Numbered from the stretch's first letter, positions 13,401-25,005 are shown. The stretch: 64,000 nt of DNA from Telmatactis stephensoni (GCA_029948255.1 JALIZF010001733.1:352001-416000); one strand, 5' to 3'. Numbers and translations: made by a program. Notes: generated from the sequence alone by a model not told the origin.

Positions 13401-16400
13401 GGTTTATGAAAATCGCCATGGCGCCACTATCAATTATTGAAAACTCCGATCAAAATGATTTAAACGTCAAAAGAAACTTTAATCTATCTCTAGACTTGTT
13501 GTGGATTTTTTTTTGAAATTAGGTTTTTTGCCGCGACGCATTTTGCGATCAAACAGCGGAGGTGCGCCTCAAACAAAACCCAGTCGAGCCACCTTAAATC
13601 AGTTTTGGACATCTCGGTGATATATTTGTCAAATTTATATGAGCTCGTGAACCCGTCTACAATAAAAAAGGTCGCAAAAGATCACAAAAAGTGTTTATAA
13701 TTAGCCGGCATGAGGACTGTAAACAAACCGGCAAATAGCGACAGAGACAGTAGATTTTGGGTAAAAATCTGTATTAATAATCATTGAAAAATAAAAAAAA
13801 TGTACTTCTTACCATCAAATACTTTCATTCCAAACTTTATTGCTTTTTTGGTTTTTTTGTATTGGAGTTTTGTTTTCTAGTAAAGATTTTATTTCGTCCC
13901 GAGTTAGTTCGGAAAAACGATCCGCCATTTTGATTTTCTCTACTCACGGGATATGAGCTGATAGCCTAGTATACGTAGTAGAGGAACCAATCAGAGCGCG
14001 CGATTGCTCATATCCAGTGGATGTGGATATAATAATGCTTTATATCCGCTTTGTTAGTTAATTACTAGTGAAATATTCCTGTTTTTCATTTGTATATGTA
14101 ATAGGTCTCCACGCTGTCCAATTTGAAAATAATTGGACGAAAAAAAATTCCGAGGACTGCCAAAATTGGACGAGGCCGTAGGCCGAGTCCAATTTGGCAG
14201 TCAGAGGAATTTTTTGAGTTCAATTATTTTCAAATTGGACAGGCGTGTAGTCCTATTAATTATTAATTATATAACTGGCCAACATTTTCGGTACGATTCA
14301 TCTAGCTTCTTTGCAAACCAAGCAAGACAGCTTGTACACAACGAAGTACATTATCCATGATGAGTTTTTGAATGCAAAAAACATCTTATTGAAAATAAAA
14401 ATATACACTGTAAGGTCCATGAAATACATTTTATTGGATGATTATCTTTTTCTGAACATTTTAATTCATTTACAAATTCATTCAGAAAGTGTTTTCATGC
14501 AAGCAGCAAGGCTGATGTTTGCCAAAGCCAACTGAATTTCAACTGGCCTCAAAAACTCTCTCAAAATGAGTCATTTTTTTCAGAAAAACTACACAAAAAT
14601 ATAATAAATACTTTCCTCACCTCATTCGCTAACATTTTAAACCAGAAAACTTTAAGTAAATAGGTGTAAAAAGCAAATTTGCAGTCCAAAACATTCCGCC
14701 ATTTTTTCTCCACAAAATCAGATGTGAATGAATGCTACGCGCCGCGCTATTGGTTGAATTCTTACTTCTATTGTTTTTCTTGCATTCTCATTGGTCAAAC
14801 ACGAACTATCCAAATTTCTCATTAATTTGGATTGCTCAGTTTTTCTTTAGAAAACCCTAAATGAAAACTGTCCAAATTAATCCTTAATTTGGATAGGTAG
14901 AAAAATTCAAAAGTAATTTTGTAGTTAGCTATATGGTATTTTAGGAGAATTATATAATTACATGACGTTACAACGGCGAAAAAGTCGATTTCGATCAACT
15001 TAACATTTTTGAAAATTACCGTCAACTTTATTGTTTACAGAAGGACAACTATTCCTGAATGTGACCCTGCTTGTATTTTCTGGTCGCCCTGATCCACAAT
15101 GGCTGGTTCTTCCAACAAGCCCAAATTTCAAGAAAATCGCAGAACTCCTTACGGCTGCAAAAACGGCCAAAGCCACGCACAAACTCAACCAGATGCCTTC
15201 GAGACTTGGATACAAAGGATATCTAATACAAGACGAGACGACGCAGAAGATGCCTGACGTGATTATAGGCCCCAAAACAGTGGAATTACAAAAGGAATTG
15301 TTTAAGACTCTTCCTAAAGGTAACGTTCATGCAATTCTGCAACGTTTATACAATTCTACATCTATGGATATCGTAAAAATATCGTTAACGGTTGGAAATC
15401 AGCGGAATCTGATATCTCAGACCAAGAAACTATATAGCTGCAAATGTTTATGCCGCAAATGTTTAATATACACGGCGTATTTCAAAAATTGCTGTCGCAA
15501 GTCAAGAGACAAGCGTCAAGCCAAGACCGAAATGAATGCTGGTTTTATGGTGGTAATGATTCAAATCACACTTGTTATCAACAGAATAAAGTGCAATATA
15601 GTAACAAACACGTGAAAATTACCATATTTTGTAATACTCCAATTTCGAGTTCCTGTTTGCTCAGGCTAAGCCTCGATTACGTGAAATTTATTCCATAGAA
15701 TTTTAGCAACAGTCCGATGGAATGCAATGAACAAACAAAGAAAGTACTTTAGAATTCCACGTCGTTTTTGCTAAATTCATGAATATTTTACTTGGATTCG
15801 AGGCTAAGCCTGAGCAAAACGGAATTCGAAACTGGTCAATTAGTTCTATAGAACTACGTGTGATTTCAATACATTGCCATCATAAAACCAGCATTCATTT
15901 CGGTCTTGGCCTGACGCTCGTAGCTTGACTTGCGACAACGATTTTTGAAATAAGTGTGTATATATAGTACGCCAAATGATGTAGTGTATTGTAAATATTG
16001 GAATACATGTTGTAAGCACTTAGTTAGAATTGTGCCGTTTTTCGTATTTTAGTCAGGAAACACAAAAGGAACAAAAATTTTGTTCCGTTTAATTTAGATT
16101 CGGATTGACGAACATAACTTCGACGGTTTTAATACCTTACACCTTAGTGGGGGGGGGAGGGGGAAGAGGAGGCGGACAGCTAGCATTTAAGGTGTTTACA
16201 GTAGTATTTTGGTGATCGATTTTGACAAAACTTCCAATTTTAGTTTTGAACATTGGTCAACTTACATTTGTCTGATCAAAATGATTTTCACACAAAATAC
16301 TAAGGAAGAATTGAAGATTTGATTGATGCCAATTTTTTCCATTGCACGTTGCTATGGCAACGAAAAACAAAGATCATTGAATTCAGTTTTCCTAAAATAT

Positions 16401-19400
16401 CTCCCGTTTTTGATGAGCTCTAGAAAAATATGGCTATATAGGTGTTAAACTTCACTTTCTTGCACAGTTAACCAACTCAAAATCAGAAAGTTTTATCAGA
16501 GGGATTTTGAATAAATCCCGAAAAACTTAACAAAACCACATTTGGTGACTCAAAATTAAAGAACGAGAAAAAAAAATCCAACTTTTGCAAAATAACTTTT
16601 AATTGATGTCAAAAGTTGCCAAAAGTCTTTGTTTATTGGTCCTGTGAGCGGCTTTGATGTAAGTTGTTCCTTTGATGAGATAGAATTTTGCTCGTCAACT
16701 GTGCTTTCGTTTGAATGGTCGACCAGTTTCCACTCTTTTAGCGCTTTCAATGTTATTTCTTGAAGAAATCGATTTATGGTATTGATCTTCCGAAATCTAC
16801 ACCAATTAAAAGTTATTTTGCGAAAGTTGGAATTTTTTCTCGTTCTTTAATTTTGAGTCACCAAATTTAATAGTTTTGTTAAGTTTTTCGGGATTTATTC
16901 AAAATCCCTCTGATAAAACTTTCTGATTTTGAATTGGTTAACTGTACAAGAAAGTGAAGTTTAACACCTGTATAGTCATTTTTCTAGAGCACATCGAAAA
17001 CGGGAGATATTTTAGGAAAACTGAATTTAATGATCTTTGTTTTTCGTTGCCATAGCAACGTGTCATGGAAAAAAATTGGCATCAGTCGAATCTTCAATCC
17101 CTCCTTAGTGTCTTGTGTGAAAATCATTTTGATCAGACAAATGTAAGTTGACCAATGTTCAAAACTAAAATTGGAAGTTTTGTCAAAATCGATCACCAAA
17201 ATACTACTGGTAAACACCTTAATAAGGTGGCTCGAACCCATAATTTTACAAGAACACCTTCCAACTTTGAAACTCTCATTTCTAAACAGATTGACTTCAA
17301 TTTCATATCCATTATAATACTTAGTTACATATAGACTGAAAAGCAATATTGAATGTGTTTTGGGGTGATCGGACGGAATATCACGTGATAATGACGTCAA
17401 ATGTGTTTTAGCTTGGGGTCGAATTTTGGCTCTCAAATGCATTTGCTAAGGAATGCTCGATGCTACATATACCTTAGATGTTTGCCTTCCTCTGAAAGAA
17501 TTCTCACTAAAATCTACAAGACGGATTTGGAGATATTTTAGGTCCTTTAGTTTAAGGGTATAATTTATGCAAAAATTGAAGACCACACTCCCCTTGGCAA
17601 ATTTGACTACTTCTTGGATATTCATTTACCTCAAAAATCGCTCATTCTATTCTCACTTCCCCCTAGTACTTTATTGAAAATCTGGAAGGATATACAGCAA
17701 CGCAATTTCGCCAAAGCGAATGATATGTGAATGAATCCAAAAACTCAATGTTTACATTTTCTCCGGTTTTACGGGCATTTTCGCAAAGCACGCGATCATT
17801 TGAAAACTGCTCGAATTTTTTCTTTATTTTTCTTGAGGAGCGTAACTGATTAATACACTATAAGCAAACGGATTTTCCTGGTAATTGAAAACGTTTTAGG
17901 TGGTTTAAAATAAACGCAAAGTTAGGTAAATATTGAAGCGATGTCGACGATTTTGTGCTCTGGGACTCCTTTTGTTTCTGTCTTATCAACAAAGAATTCT
18001 TGTACACCATGCACGCATTGACTGCGCTTGGTTAACAATAGTGAATAATTGTTATATGTTTCAAATTGTCCGCGTCACAGAATTCAATTCAAAGGAATTT
18101 GTTGAATTTGAATTTTTGTTGAATCGTAGGCAATAGCAAAAATACATCAAGATAACAGTAAATGCTAGTGTCTCGCTAAAATGTATGGGTCTGTTATTTA
18201 TTTGATTGATTGGTTGATTCATCTATTTATTCATTCATTCATTCATTCATTATTTATTTATTTATTTGTTCATTCATTCATTCATTTGTCCACATTCAAT
18301 TATTCATTCGGTTGCTTATTTATTTGTTTGTTTGTTTGTTTGTTTTGTTCGTTATTGTTGTTAGTGGTAGTGGTGGTGTTTGAACTAGGGATATAGGGAG
18401 GGAGGAAGGGAAGGAATTCCACTGTTTTGGCTATTGTTTAAATGTTTGGAAATTAATACTTTGTATATTTCTTCTGTCAGAATGGTTACAACAGAAGAAG
18501 ATGGCAGAATTTCTAAACAGCGTTTTAAAAGACGACATCACCCCAGGACGAATTACCGCTACACTCACGCCAGAACAACCTTTAAAACAAATTCAACAAA
18601 TAATAGATCAAACGCCCGAACAAGCCCCCCAACAAATCAGTGCCGGGAAGAGACGAAAACGCTCAGCACCCGAGTACAATCCCCAGCCATGGAATGACAA
18701 CGGAAGAACACAACGGAGGAACAATTGCTACAACTATGCCAATAATAAGAAAACATTTACCTTTGCTCAACCAGGACGAGGGAGTGGTAATCAGTTTTAT
18801 GCGTATTTTGTGGATGCTGTCAGAAATTCCGCCATCAACGATCATTTGGAAAAGTGGGATAATCCTCCTCCACCTGTCCCAGCGCCGGGAATGCATATCC
18901 CTGCTCCGGACGGGAAAAAGCATCTCGTGGCCCTGGCTCTTGATGAAGGTGAGTTCATTACTAGTAACGGGATGCCAAAGGGCTTCTGCTGACGCGTGAC
19001 TGCTTTAAAACTAGACGCACATGTGCGTTCACTCGTGCCCCGGGAGCCCCTTTTAGGAGAGGCTCCAATGACCGGCCCCGTTCGTACTCTTCCCCGAGCC
19101 GTTTCACGCATTCTTCACCATTCCGGGAAATAGTTAACCGTAACATAAAGACCCTTTTTGAATCGGCTAACTTAAACTAAAGATATCTGATTAGTCAATT
19201 TGTCTGTCAGCAGCTATTAATAATCTCCGACATGCAAAAATATTTCCTGCGAATATACCTGTTTATTCAACTTCTTATTTCACTATATATCTCATGTGTT
19301 TGCTGTAAAGACTTCTACAACGGCGTTTTTGACACAATAACAAATCGTGTATTTTTTCGTTCATGTTTCGGATGTTTTATACATGAATAAAAGACATTAC

Positions 19401-22400
19401 GTGACCAAAAGCGCAATACAAGGTCAAGTTCCATGCAATGGTCTGCTTCAGAATTCCGTTACTAAAACTCAGTACAAAAACCTCTCAAGATCTCTTGAAT
19501 GCTTGAATGAGGAATATAATTGACTTGCTTCTATGTATGTTTGTTTAGCAACATGTAGGATGAGAAATTCGTATAGATTCCCAGCTCATAAGAAATAGTC
19601 TTTATCACGAGGGTCTCCTTTCTAGTGCTCCATTTAGAGTTCGATATTTGGTCGAAGTATTGGAGATGAAGCTCAAAATAACAGCCCATTCTGAAGCTCT
19701 TATAAGTATATAGGTATATCTCGAGTTAAAAGCTCCAAATTACATTGTTCTACTGCAGGAAAAGCCTGTCTCTGAAAGCTATTTTCTTTGTAGTCGGCCA
19801 TCTTGCATTCCTAAAGTTCCTGGCTTGCGTTCGCAGTCGCCCAAAGGTGTTGAATGAAGGGCATTGTTTTTACGTTCTTAACCAATCAGAAGTTCCTCAG
19901 GACGAACACAGAAGAAAAAAAAAACATTTGCAGTTTATAACTCGTTCCCGGCCATAGGCCTGGGCACGAGTAATTAATATGCGTGATGTGTGATCAAAAC
20001 GATAAAACGTTTGCCATTTCAAAAGAGAACTCTGATCTCACCAAAATGTTTTGTGTAGTGCGTGACTGGTACCCTACCCCTTACTTCCCTTCGTGACGTG
20101 AAGCGTGAATGATGTCGCGTGACAGCTACAAAATAAGACACGTGATGAGTAACCGAACCCAAGCAAAGTTTGTCCTTTCAAAAAAGTGGCCCTTGATCAC
20201 GCAGTAAGAGAAGCCTTATAGACCAATCCCGCGATTCATAGATAATATTGGTATGTACGCCAGACAAGTCGAAACTGTCGAAAAAGTGGTCTTTGAGCAA
20301 CTCTATGACTTCTTATCTCTTAACAGCTTACTTTCAGAACATCAATCGGGCTTTAGGCCGTTTCATTCCACTTTAACTGCCTTGCTTAAAAGTACAACAT
20401 ATTGGCTCAATAATATGGATTGTGGGAAAATTAATCTCGCAGTCTTCATTGACCTCAAGAAGGCATTTGACACAGTGGATCACGAAATAGTCCTTCGAAA
20501 ACTCTCCCTTTATGGTATACAAGGTACAGAACTTCAGTGGTTCAAGTCCTATCTTTTTAATAGAAAACAGCAAACTTTTGTCAATGGAGTATTGTCAAGC
20601 CCCGAGAATATCCGATGTGGAGTGCCGCAAGGCTCTATTATTGGGCCACTTCTCTTTTTACTCTACATCAACGATCTACCTGGCTGCTTGACCAACTCCA
20701 TTCCAACCATGTATGCCGATGACACTAATATTACCATGGGTAATATTGATGTCAATGTGATTGATCATGAAACCAAAATTAATCAACTGAGATCTTGACT
20801 CACTGCGTAGATGGCTACTCGCAAATCGTCTTAGTTTAAATGTGGTTAAATCTAAGTGTATGCTAATATCTTCAAGGCAACGCCTAGCAAGTCTCTCACG
20901 AGACCCAGTTATCAAAATAGGCGATTGCCATCTCAACAGAGTGAAATCTTTTAATACGCTAGGGGTCATTATAGACGAAAGTTTAACATGGAACGAACAC
21001 GTCATGTATGTTTGTATAAAAAAGCCAGTAAAGGACTTGGGCTACTGCGACACATTCGCGACTTAGTACCAATGAAAACTCTGGAGAAAATCTACTTAAC
21101 AATGGTGCTCCCTCACTTGGACTATTGTGCCCCTGTGTGGGACACCTGCGGAAAAGGCCTGCGCGAACGTGTACAAAAAATCCAAAATCGTGCAGGGCGT
21201 ATCATAACCCGCTCTGATTACACAGTCAGATCAAGTGATATTCTTCAGAGTCTTCACTGGGAAGATCTTGAAACAAGGCGTTTCAAACAAAAGGTGACAA
21301 CAATGTATAAAATCATAAATTGTGAAATGCCAGAGTACGTATGCAATCTGTTCAACAATGTCTCTGGAGTTCATGACTATGGTCTTCGTGGTTGTCACTC
21401 AAATTTGACTTTGCCACTTCCTAGGACAAACTTTTTGAAAAAAAGCTTTAAATATAGTGGAGCAGCGGCCTGGAATTCTCTGCCACTAAGGGTTCGAGAG
21501 TCAATGAGCCTATCCATTTTTAAAAGTAGAATTTAATTTAAGATGTTGTATAAGTTTTATCTTTATATACATATTCTATTTTCTCTATTTATATATTTAT
21601 ATATTTATATATTTATATATTTATATATTTTTATATGACACGGCTCTCAGGAAGAGCATTTATTTGTAAATGATGTGACTCCGTGTATAAATAAAGTTTA
21701 TTATTATTATTATTACTATTATTAAACTCAGTTATCGATGAAGTGCTTGGATGATCTAAATAAATATTGATTTGTATACATTTTCAGTGATTTATCATGT
21801 ATCCTTGGAATTGGAAAGACATGAATTAAAAACATACTAGTCAGTAAATGTTGAAAATGTTGCAGAAACCCGAGAGATTCGCGATTTTGTTTGTTCGATC
21901 TCTCTCAATATTAGTTCTTTTTGGGGAAAAAAATACCGTGGTTAATTAGTGAGAATAGTTGGTAGGATGGGTCAATTTTTATGTAAGAAAAAAAAAAAAA
22001 AACTTTGTCGTGGAACGACCAAAACGTAATTCTCTAAGGTTCGTTTGATCTCAGGTTGATTTATATCCACTTATCTTCGCTTAATTTTTAAGACTGTTGT
22101 TGTTTCGTTAGTGTTGCCTCAGACCAATATAAAGGAATATAGTATATTGAAATATTGAGAGATTGAGTCCTTGCCCCGGTTATTTGAGGGGCCGCCCCGG
22201 TTGTTCGACAATTAGCTTTAACTCTGGATTAAATCTAGAATTGAATAGGCAATTAATATAAATTCCGGGTTAAAATAAATGTTTTTTTTTAGATTTAGGG
22301 GGTATTTACATGAAACTAGGATCATCCTAGCACTAGGATCATCCTAGCAGGCGAATCATCCTACCTGCTATACATTTACTGCATTCTGTTTAGTAGGATG

Positions 22401-23138
22401 ATCCTAGTACCCGAAGTGAAGACAAAAATTTCCATGTAAACAGAATGCAGTAAATGTACAGCAGATAGGACGATTCTCCTGCTAGGATGATGGTCCTAGT
22501 AACGTGTAAACACCCCCTTAGTTTAAGTGTGATGGTTAAATATCAACAAAAGAACACAAAGGGAATAACGCATCTTTTCGCCTCTCTCTTTGTCATCTAC
22601 ACTGAAACGACCTTTTTTAAACAAAAGACAAAGTGACTTTCAAAGAACTGACTTTCAAGGTATTTGAGATAATTTTATGAGTGATTTTTCAAGTTAATTT
22701 TTAGCGTCGAAGATTATATTATCGCTTACAGCTTCACTTAAAATGCTGGTAGCTAGTTTTGGACTCAAAATACTTTCGAGGTAATTTTGGATGTTTCATT
22801 GCTTTTGAATCCTGTAATCAGGATCGATGGATTACGGGAAAATAATCGACAGACTTTGAAAGGTCTTAGCAAATCAGAGCACGATTTCACCGGAAGTAGT
22901 TTGTGCCATATAATAAACTAATCACGATTGAACATTATCTCTGTTTTTAGGTGTTGATTATCACTGGTATCGATTAGATAAATTTGGATACTGGACTCAT
23001 AAACCTGGACCAGCACAGGTCACAGTATTTGACAATGGTGGAATGGTCATCCGCGATCCAAGGGTGGCTGATCGGGGTAATTACAATCGGTTCATTGGCT
23101 TCATGTTCAGCGACAGGGATGAAGTAACAATCGCTTAA
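7438..23138 (+). CDS. secreted, furin-type-processed precursor protein (4 coding exons, 331 aa)
   Basis: Coding exons are 7438-7498, 15041-15319, 18481-18948 and 22951-23138. All three introns are phase 1 with GT-AG borders and the joined frame is open to TAA at 23136-23138. Residues 1-20 form a hydrophobic signal peptide. Residues ~21-170 are a pro-region rich in Lys, Gln and Leu. RRKR at 171-174 is a proprotein-convertase site, leaving a ~157-residue mature part with the landmarks NNCYNYANN, TFAQPGRGSG, HLVALALD, DYHWYRLD, HKPG, DNGG and DPRVADRG. From memory this mature part resembles a secreted family shared by bacteria and marine invertebrates, including a clam insoluble shell-matrix protein; I could not check this, so no enzymatic role is assigned. 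The introns are large (7.5, 3.2 and 4.0 kb) and full of repeats. A non-coding leader exon probably ends at 7319. Confidence 0.85.
7661..7806. repeat. palindrome with a tRNA-like B-box in the loop
   Basis: Arms of about 56 bases (7661-7716 and 7750-7805) are almost perfectly complementary and contain gctcggaaaaaatccgagc, itself a small hairpin. The loop, read on the minus strand, contains GGTTCGATTCCC, which fits an RNA polymerase III B-box. It could be a head-to-head duplicated SINE end or a MITE that captured a tRNA fragment. Confidence 0.8.
8513..8625. repeat. short inverted repeat
   Basis: The text gatgaatggaaac near 8520 is mirrored by gtttccattcatc ending near 8623, with further imperfect pairing toward the centre. 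It lies in the first large intron of the plus-strand gene. Confidence 0.55.
9466..9920 (+). repeat. dispersed repeat, intronic copy (partner at 57984-58907)
   Basis: It shares a series of blocks in the same order with 58054-58520, for example gattttgagaagaaaaa, ggccgccatcttgaaaatg against ggccatcttgaaaatg, and ccactctctagggagggctg. No coding frame is supported. Clear terminal repeats are visible only at the second copy. Confidence 0.8.
10370..10445 (+). mobile_element. tRNA-derived SINE head
   Basis: An A-box-like tagcatagtgg (10379) and a B-box gggttcgagcc (10424-10434) are about 45 bases apart, as in a tRNA promoter. The sequence does not fold into a full tRNA and is followed by unrelated text, so a SINE is more likely than a tRNA gene. 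The 3' limit is not clear. Confidence 0.55.
10583..10825 (+). repeat. direct repeats around CAGGTCTTGAATTCAA
   Basis: The phrase caggtcttgaattcaa occurs at about 10615, 10672 and 10801. Two copies are followed by the same aattcaaaacctgtccc, and the leading text ggcatgactagtaacttggt is also repeated (about 10583 and 10768). It is a small local tandem array in an intron. Confidence 0.8.
11391..14036. mobile_element. composite inverted-repeat element with a second element nested inside
   Basis: A hairpin at 11391-11487 (acaattattccac against gtggaataattgt) is followed by tccacatccactgg at about 11498. The complement, ccagtggatgtgga, lies at about 14013. These look like the outer ends of an older element that was split by the TTAA-bordered foldback at 11663-13597. 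No transposase frame is seen. Confidence 0.55.
11663..13597. mobile_element. TTAA-bordered foldback element (long palindrome)
   Basis: The left border is TTAA then GGTGGCTCGACTGGG; the right border is the exact complement then TTAA. The arms pair for most of their length (left to about 12640, right from about 12846). The left arm has an extra block of roughly 210 bases between about 12090 and 12300 that is absent from the right arm. The two arms give matching short reading frames on opposite strands, which only reflect the palindrome. A TTAA target with GG-starting ends suggests a non-autonomous piggyBac-like element; that class call is inference. Confidence 0.8.
14099..14257. mobile_element. 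palindromic MITE
   Basis: Arms reading taatagg(t/a)ct at the outside and caatttgaaaataattg further in pair across a GC-rich centre (gaggccgtaggcc). It is non-coding. Confidence 0.75.
15041..15319 (+). CDS. second coding exon (pro-region)
   Basis: The acceptor is ttgtttacag and the donor is aaag|gtaacg. The phase-1 join to the signal-peptide exon gives a continuous frame of 93 residues with the pieces SGRPDPQWLVLP and RLGYKGYLIQDE. The long frame continuing past 15319 is intron read-through into an inverted repeat. Confidence 0.82.
15466..15962. repeat. foldback element in intron 2
   Basis: Left-arm text tatacacggcgtatttca and cgcaagtcaag is mirrored at 15925-15962. Inner arms around ctcaggctaagcctcg (about 15662) and cgaggctaagcctgag (about 15799) also pair. 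The open frame crossing it is non-coding intron sequence. Confidence 0.78.
16187..17222. mobile_element. TTAA-bordered foldback element
   Basis: Borders are TTAA-GGTGTTTACAGTAG on the left and CTACTGGTAAACACC-TTAA on the right. Arms of several hundred bases pair imperfectly, for example ttttggtgatcgattttgac at each end. An internal lys-rich frame on the minus strand is part of an arm. It is immediately followed by aaggtggctcga, the terminal motif of the element at 11663, hinting at adjacent or nested insertions. Confidence 0.8.
17223..18480. other. intron sequence without a recognised gene; simple repeats
   Basis: Apart from an ATTC/TTTA/TTTG microsatellite at about 18200-18350 and the aaggtggctcga end noted above, I see no coding exon or recognised element here. 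It is intron sequence of the plus-strand gene. Confidence 0.6.
18481..18948 (+). CDS. third coding exon (processing site and start of mature domain)
   Basis: The acceptor is cttctgtcag and the donor is gaag|gtgagt. The phase-1 join restores Glu-Trp at the border. The exon holds RRKR followed by SAPEYN, the single-Cys motif NNCYNYA and the Pro-rich stretch NPPPPVPAPG. Confidence 0.87.
18949..20213. other. intron sequence without a recognised gene
   Basis: Short frames on both strands near 18960-19150 and 19745-19957 have no splice context or family resemblance. A GC-rich stretch at 18990-19090 is notable only by composition. Confidence 0.5.
20253..21536 (+). pseudogene. reverse transcriptase remnant of the truncated LINE
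   Basis: Three overlapping frames (20253-20798, 20842-21066 and 20988-21536) together cover the polymerase and C-terminal parts. At least two frame breaks prevent a continuous product. Confidence 0.9.
21580..21632. repeat. (TTTATATA)n microsatellite
   Basis: Repeats of atttatat precede the (TTA)n LINE tail. Confidence 0.85.
22295..22520. mobile_element. palindromic MITE with TTA duplication
   Basis: The ends GGGGGTATTTACA and TGTAAACACCCCC are flanked by TTA on both sides. The interior repeats cctagcactaggatc-type motifs, and both arms carry a (t/a)catttactgcattctgttt segment. It is non-coding, 226 bases, and lies just upstream of the last exon. Confidence 0.85.
22951..23138 (+). CDS. last coding exon of the precursor
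   Basis: The acceptor is ctgtttttag. The exon encodes GVDYHWYRLD, GYWTHKPG and DPRVADRGNY and ends in TAA. I do not see a convincing polyadenylation signal just downstream; a foldback element begins at about 23381. Confidence 0.87.
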
Positions 23139-23380
23139 ACATGCGATAATTTCGCTAAGGTGGGTGGTTTTTCTCACGTGACTGTGTATGTATCATGGAA
23201 GAAAAAAAACTTTTATTGTCTTTCTGGGACCAGTTGTTTTTCAATATCCTCCATCTCCATTCAACTTAAATCGACTCAACTGGCAACTGCTACATATTAT
23301 CATTAGGGACCTTACGCAACGACGGCGGCGACGTCAGTGAAGACGGGACGCCAAAAAAGATTAAAGATATAGAAAAAAGA

Positions 23381-23816
23381 TATAGTCGATATTCTAAAAC
23401 CAGGCTTTTTATGAAAATTGGCATAACTCCGTAAATAATGGAAAAATTTTGTTCTTAACTTATTTCTGAAAAGAAAAGAAATCGAACTTTATTCAAATTA
23501 TGAAATAACTCTAGCTACTGATTTGTTTTAATATATTTCGAAGGAGGATCAATTGTAATAATTTTGCAAACGGTTTATGTATTTTGGTGATGTAGGTTTG
23601 CGAATTATTTGGTAAAATTGGTTCTGAAAGTTGAGTATCTGACGGACGCTCATCCGCAATCACTTTGAAAACCCCTTGTGTTTACGCAAATTATTCAAAT
23701 TTACCGCGTTCTAGATCTGGGACTAAGGAGCTGTTTATATGGAAGCGAGCCAGCTCGGTATAGCGGGCTGACTTCTTTTGTTCTCTGGCCCCCAGGGAAA
23801 AGAAAACAAAAGAATT

Positions 23817-23855
<39 letters not shown>

Positions 23856-24525
23856 CCCCTTAATTGACACCTTGGAATGACGAACTGTAAAAAACGATTG
23901 GTCCATTTTTCAATGTTATTTTCCAAAACGCGGAAAATTTGAATAATATTTGCAAACACAAAGGTTTTCAAAGCGTTAACAGAAAGCGACCGTCAGGTAC
24001 ACAACTTTCAAAACCAATTTTACCAAGAAATTCTCGAACCTGCATCTTCAAAATAGTAAAGACCGTTTGCAAAATTATTAGAATTGACCCTCCTTCGAAA
24101 TGTATTAAAACAAATCAGTAGTTATTTCATGATTCGAATATAGTTCAATTTCTTGGCATTTCTGAAATACCGACTATAACATGCTGTTCTTCAGTCGTTT
24201 ATAACTTTTCATAGAAGTATTCGATCTTTTCGATTTACTTATCGAAGGTGTAGATATCCTAAAGCTTTCTAACGGTAGTAGTATTTCTAGAAATATTTCT
24301 GTATTGCTAAAAGAGTTAAGGTAAATACAAGGGACTAATGTTTTGAAGGTAAAATTTAACAATCAACTGCACAACAATTTCTATCCAGAATATTTTGTTC
24401 TAGCTCGCTCACAGAAACTCTAAATTGCTAGAAGACATTATCAGAAAGATGAACAAAATTTCTCCTCTATTTACGAAGTAATGCTAATTTTCATAAAAAG
24501 CCTGGTTTTAGAATATCGACTATAT
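23381..24525. repeat. foldback element downstream of the plus-strand gene
   Basis: The left outer arm tatagtcgatattctaaaac is mirrored at 24506-24525, and pairing continues inward through several hundred bases. It sits between the 3' ends of the two convergent genes. Its inner region is interrupted by the MITE at 23724-23862. Confidence 0.82.
23724..23862. mobile_element. MITE nested in a foldback element
   Basis: Ends taaggagctgtttatatgga and tccatataaacagcccctta are complementary, and the arms continue through gcgagccagc and the matching gctggctcgc. The GC-rich arms stand out against the AT-rich host. Confidence 0.82.
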
Positions 24526-25005
24526 CTCGATCCTAAACTTTTACTTTATTTGCCTCAAAGTCACACCGTTTTAAAAGAGAAAGATGTCGTATTTTGCGTA
24601 CCAACAATTTCAGAAATGGGTTGCTATTTACCCGCTCAAAATTTGACCTAAAAAATTGAGCCTCCCTCACAATACATACCGCTGGCCACCTTGATACATA
24701 TCTGTCACGTGAAAGAAATATTTTGTCAAACTATATTGCAAAACCACCAACCTTCCCGAGATCGACTAATGCTGTAACCAAAATAGAAATATGACTATAG
24801 CTGTAATCAAAATAGAAATATGAAATAAACATATTTAACCCCAAAGTCGGTATATTTCTTTGAGATGAACTAATAAATTACTGATGAACCCAGGGGCCCT
24901 TTTTATGTTTTTAGTACTGCAGTGACAATTATTTTTAGCTCTGATATTTAACGCATAGTTTAGCCACAATTATCCCCTTCCCTTCAGTTAATGCTGGTTC
25001 TCAAT

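Larger units (their letters stand above)
20214..21726 (+). mobile_element. 5'-truncated, frameshifted CR1/L2-like LINE
   Basis: Starting at a YRPI-like codon run, the sequence encodes reverse-transcriptase motifs: FIDLKKAFDTVDH, GVPQGSIIGPLLFLLYINDL and MYADD (20709-20723). The frame breaks near 20796 and again near 21010. The C-terminal piece runs to a stop at 21536, and contains LPHLDYCAPVWD and AAAWNSLP, which are typical of the thumb/C-terminal region of these LINEs. An AT-rich array and AATAAAG then (TTA)n close the element at about 21690-21726. The endonuclease is missing. It sits sense-oriented in the last intron of the plus-strand gene and is inactive. Confidence 0.92.

Noticed and set aside
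15319..15698. Read-through of the second coding exon and an overlapping 84-codon frame
   Set aside because: The splice donor at 15320 fits the next exon in phase, and the downstream frame is the arm of an inverted repeat.
16145..16172. G-rich run as a regulatory quadruplex
   Set aside because: Low-complexity sequence with no promoter or gene start nearby; nothing beyond composition supports it.
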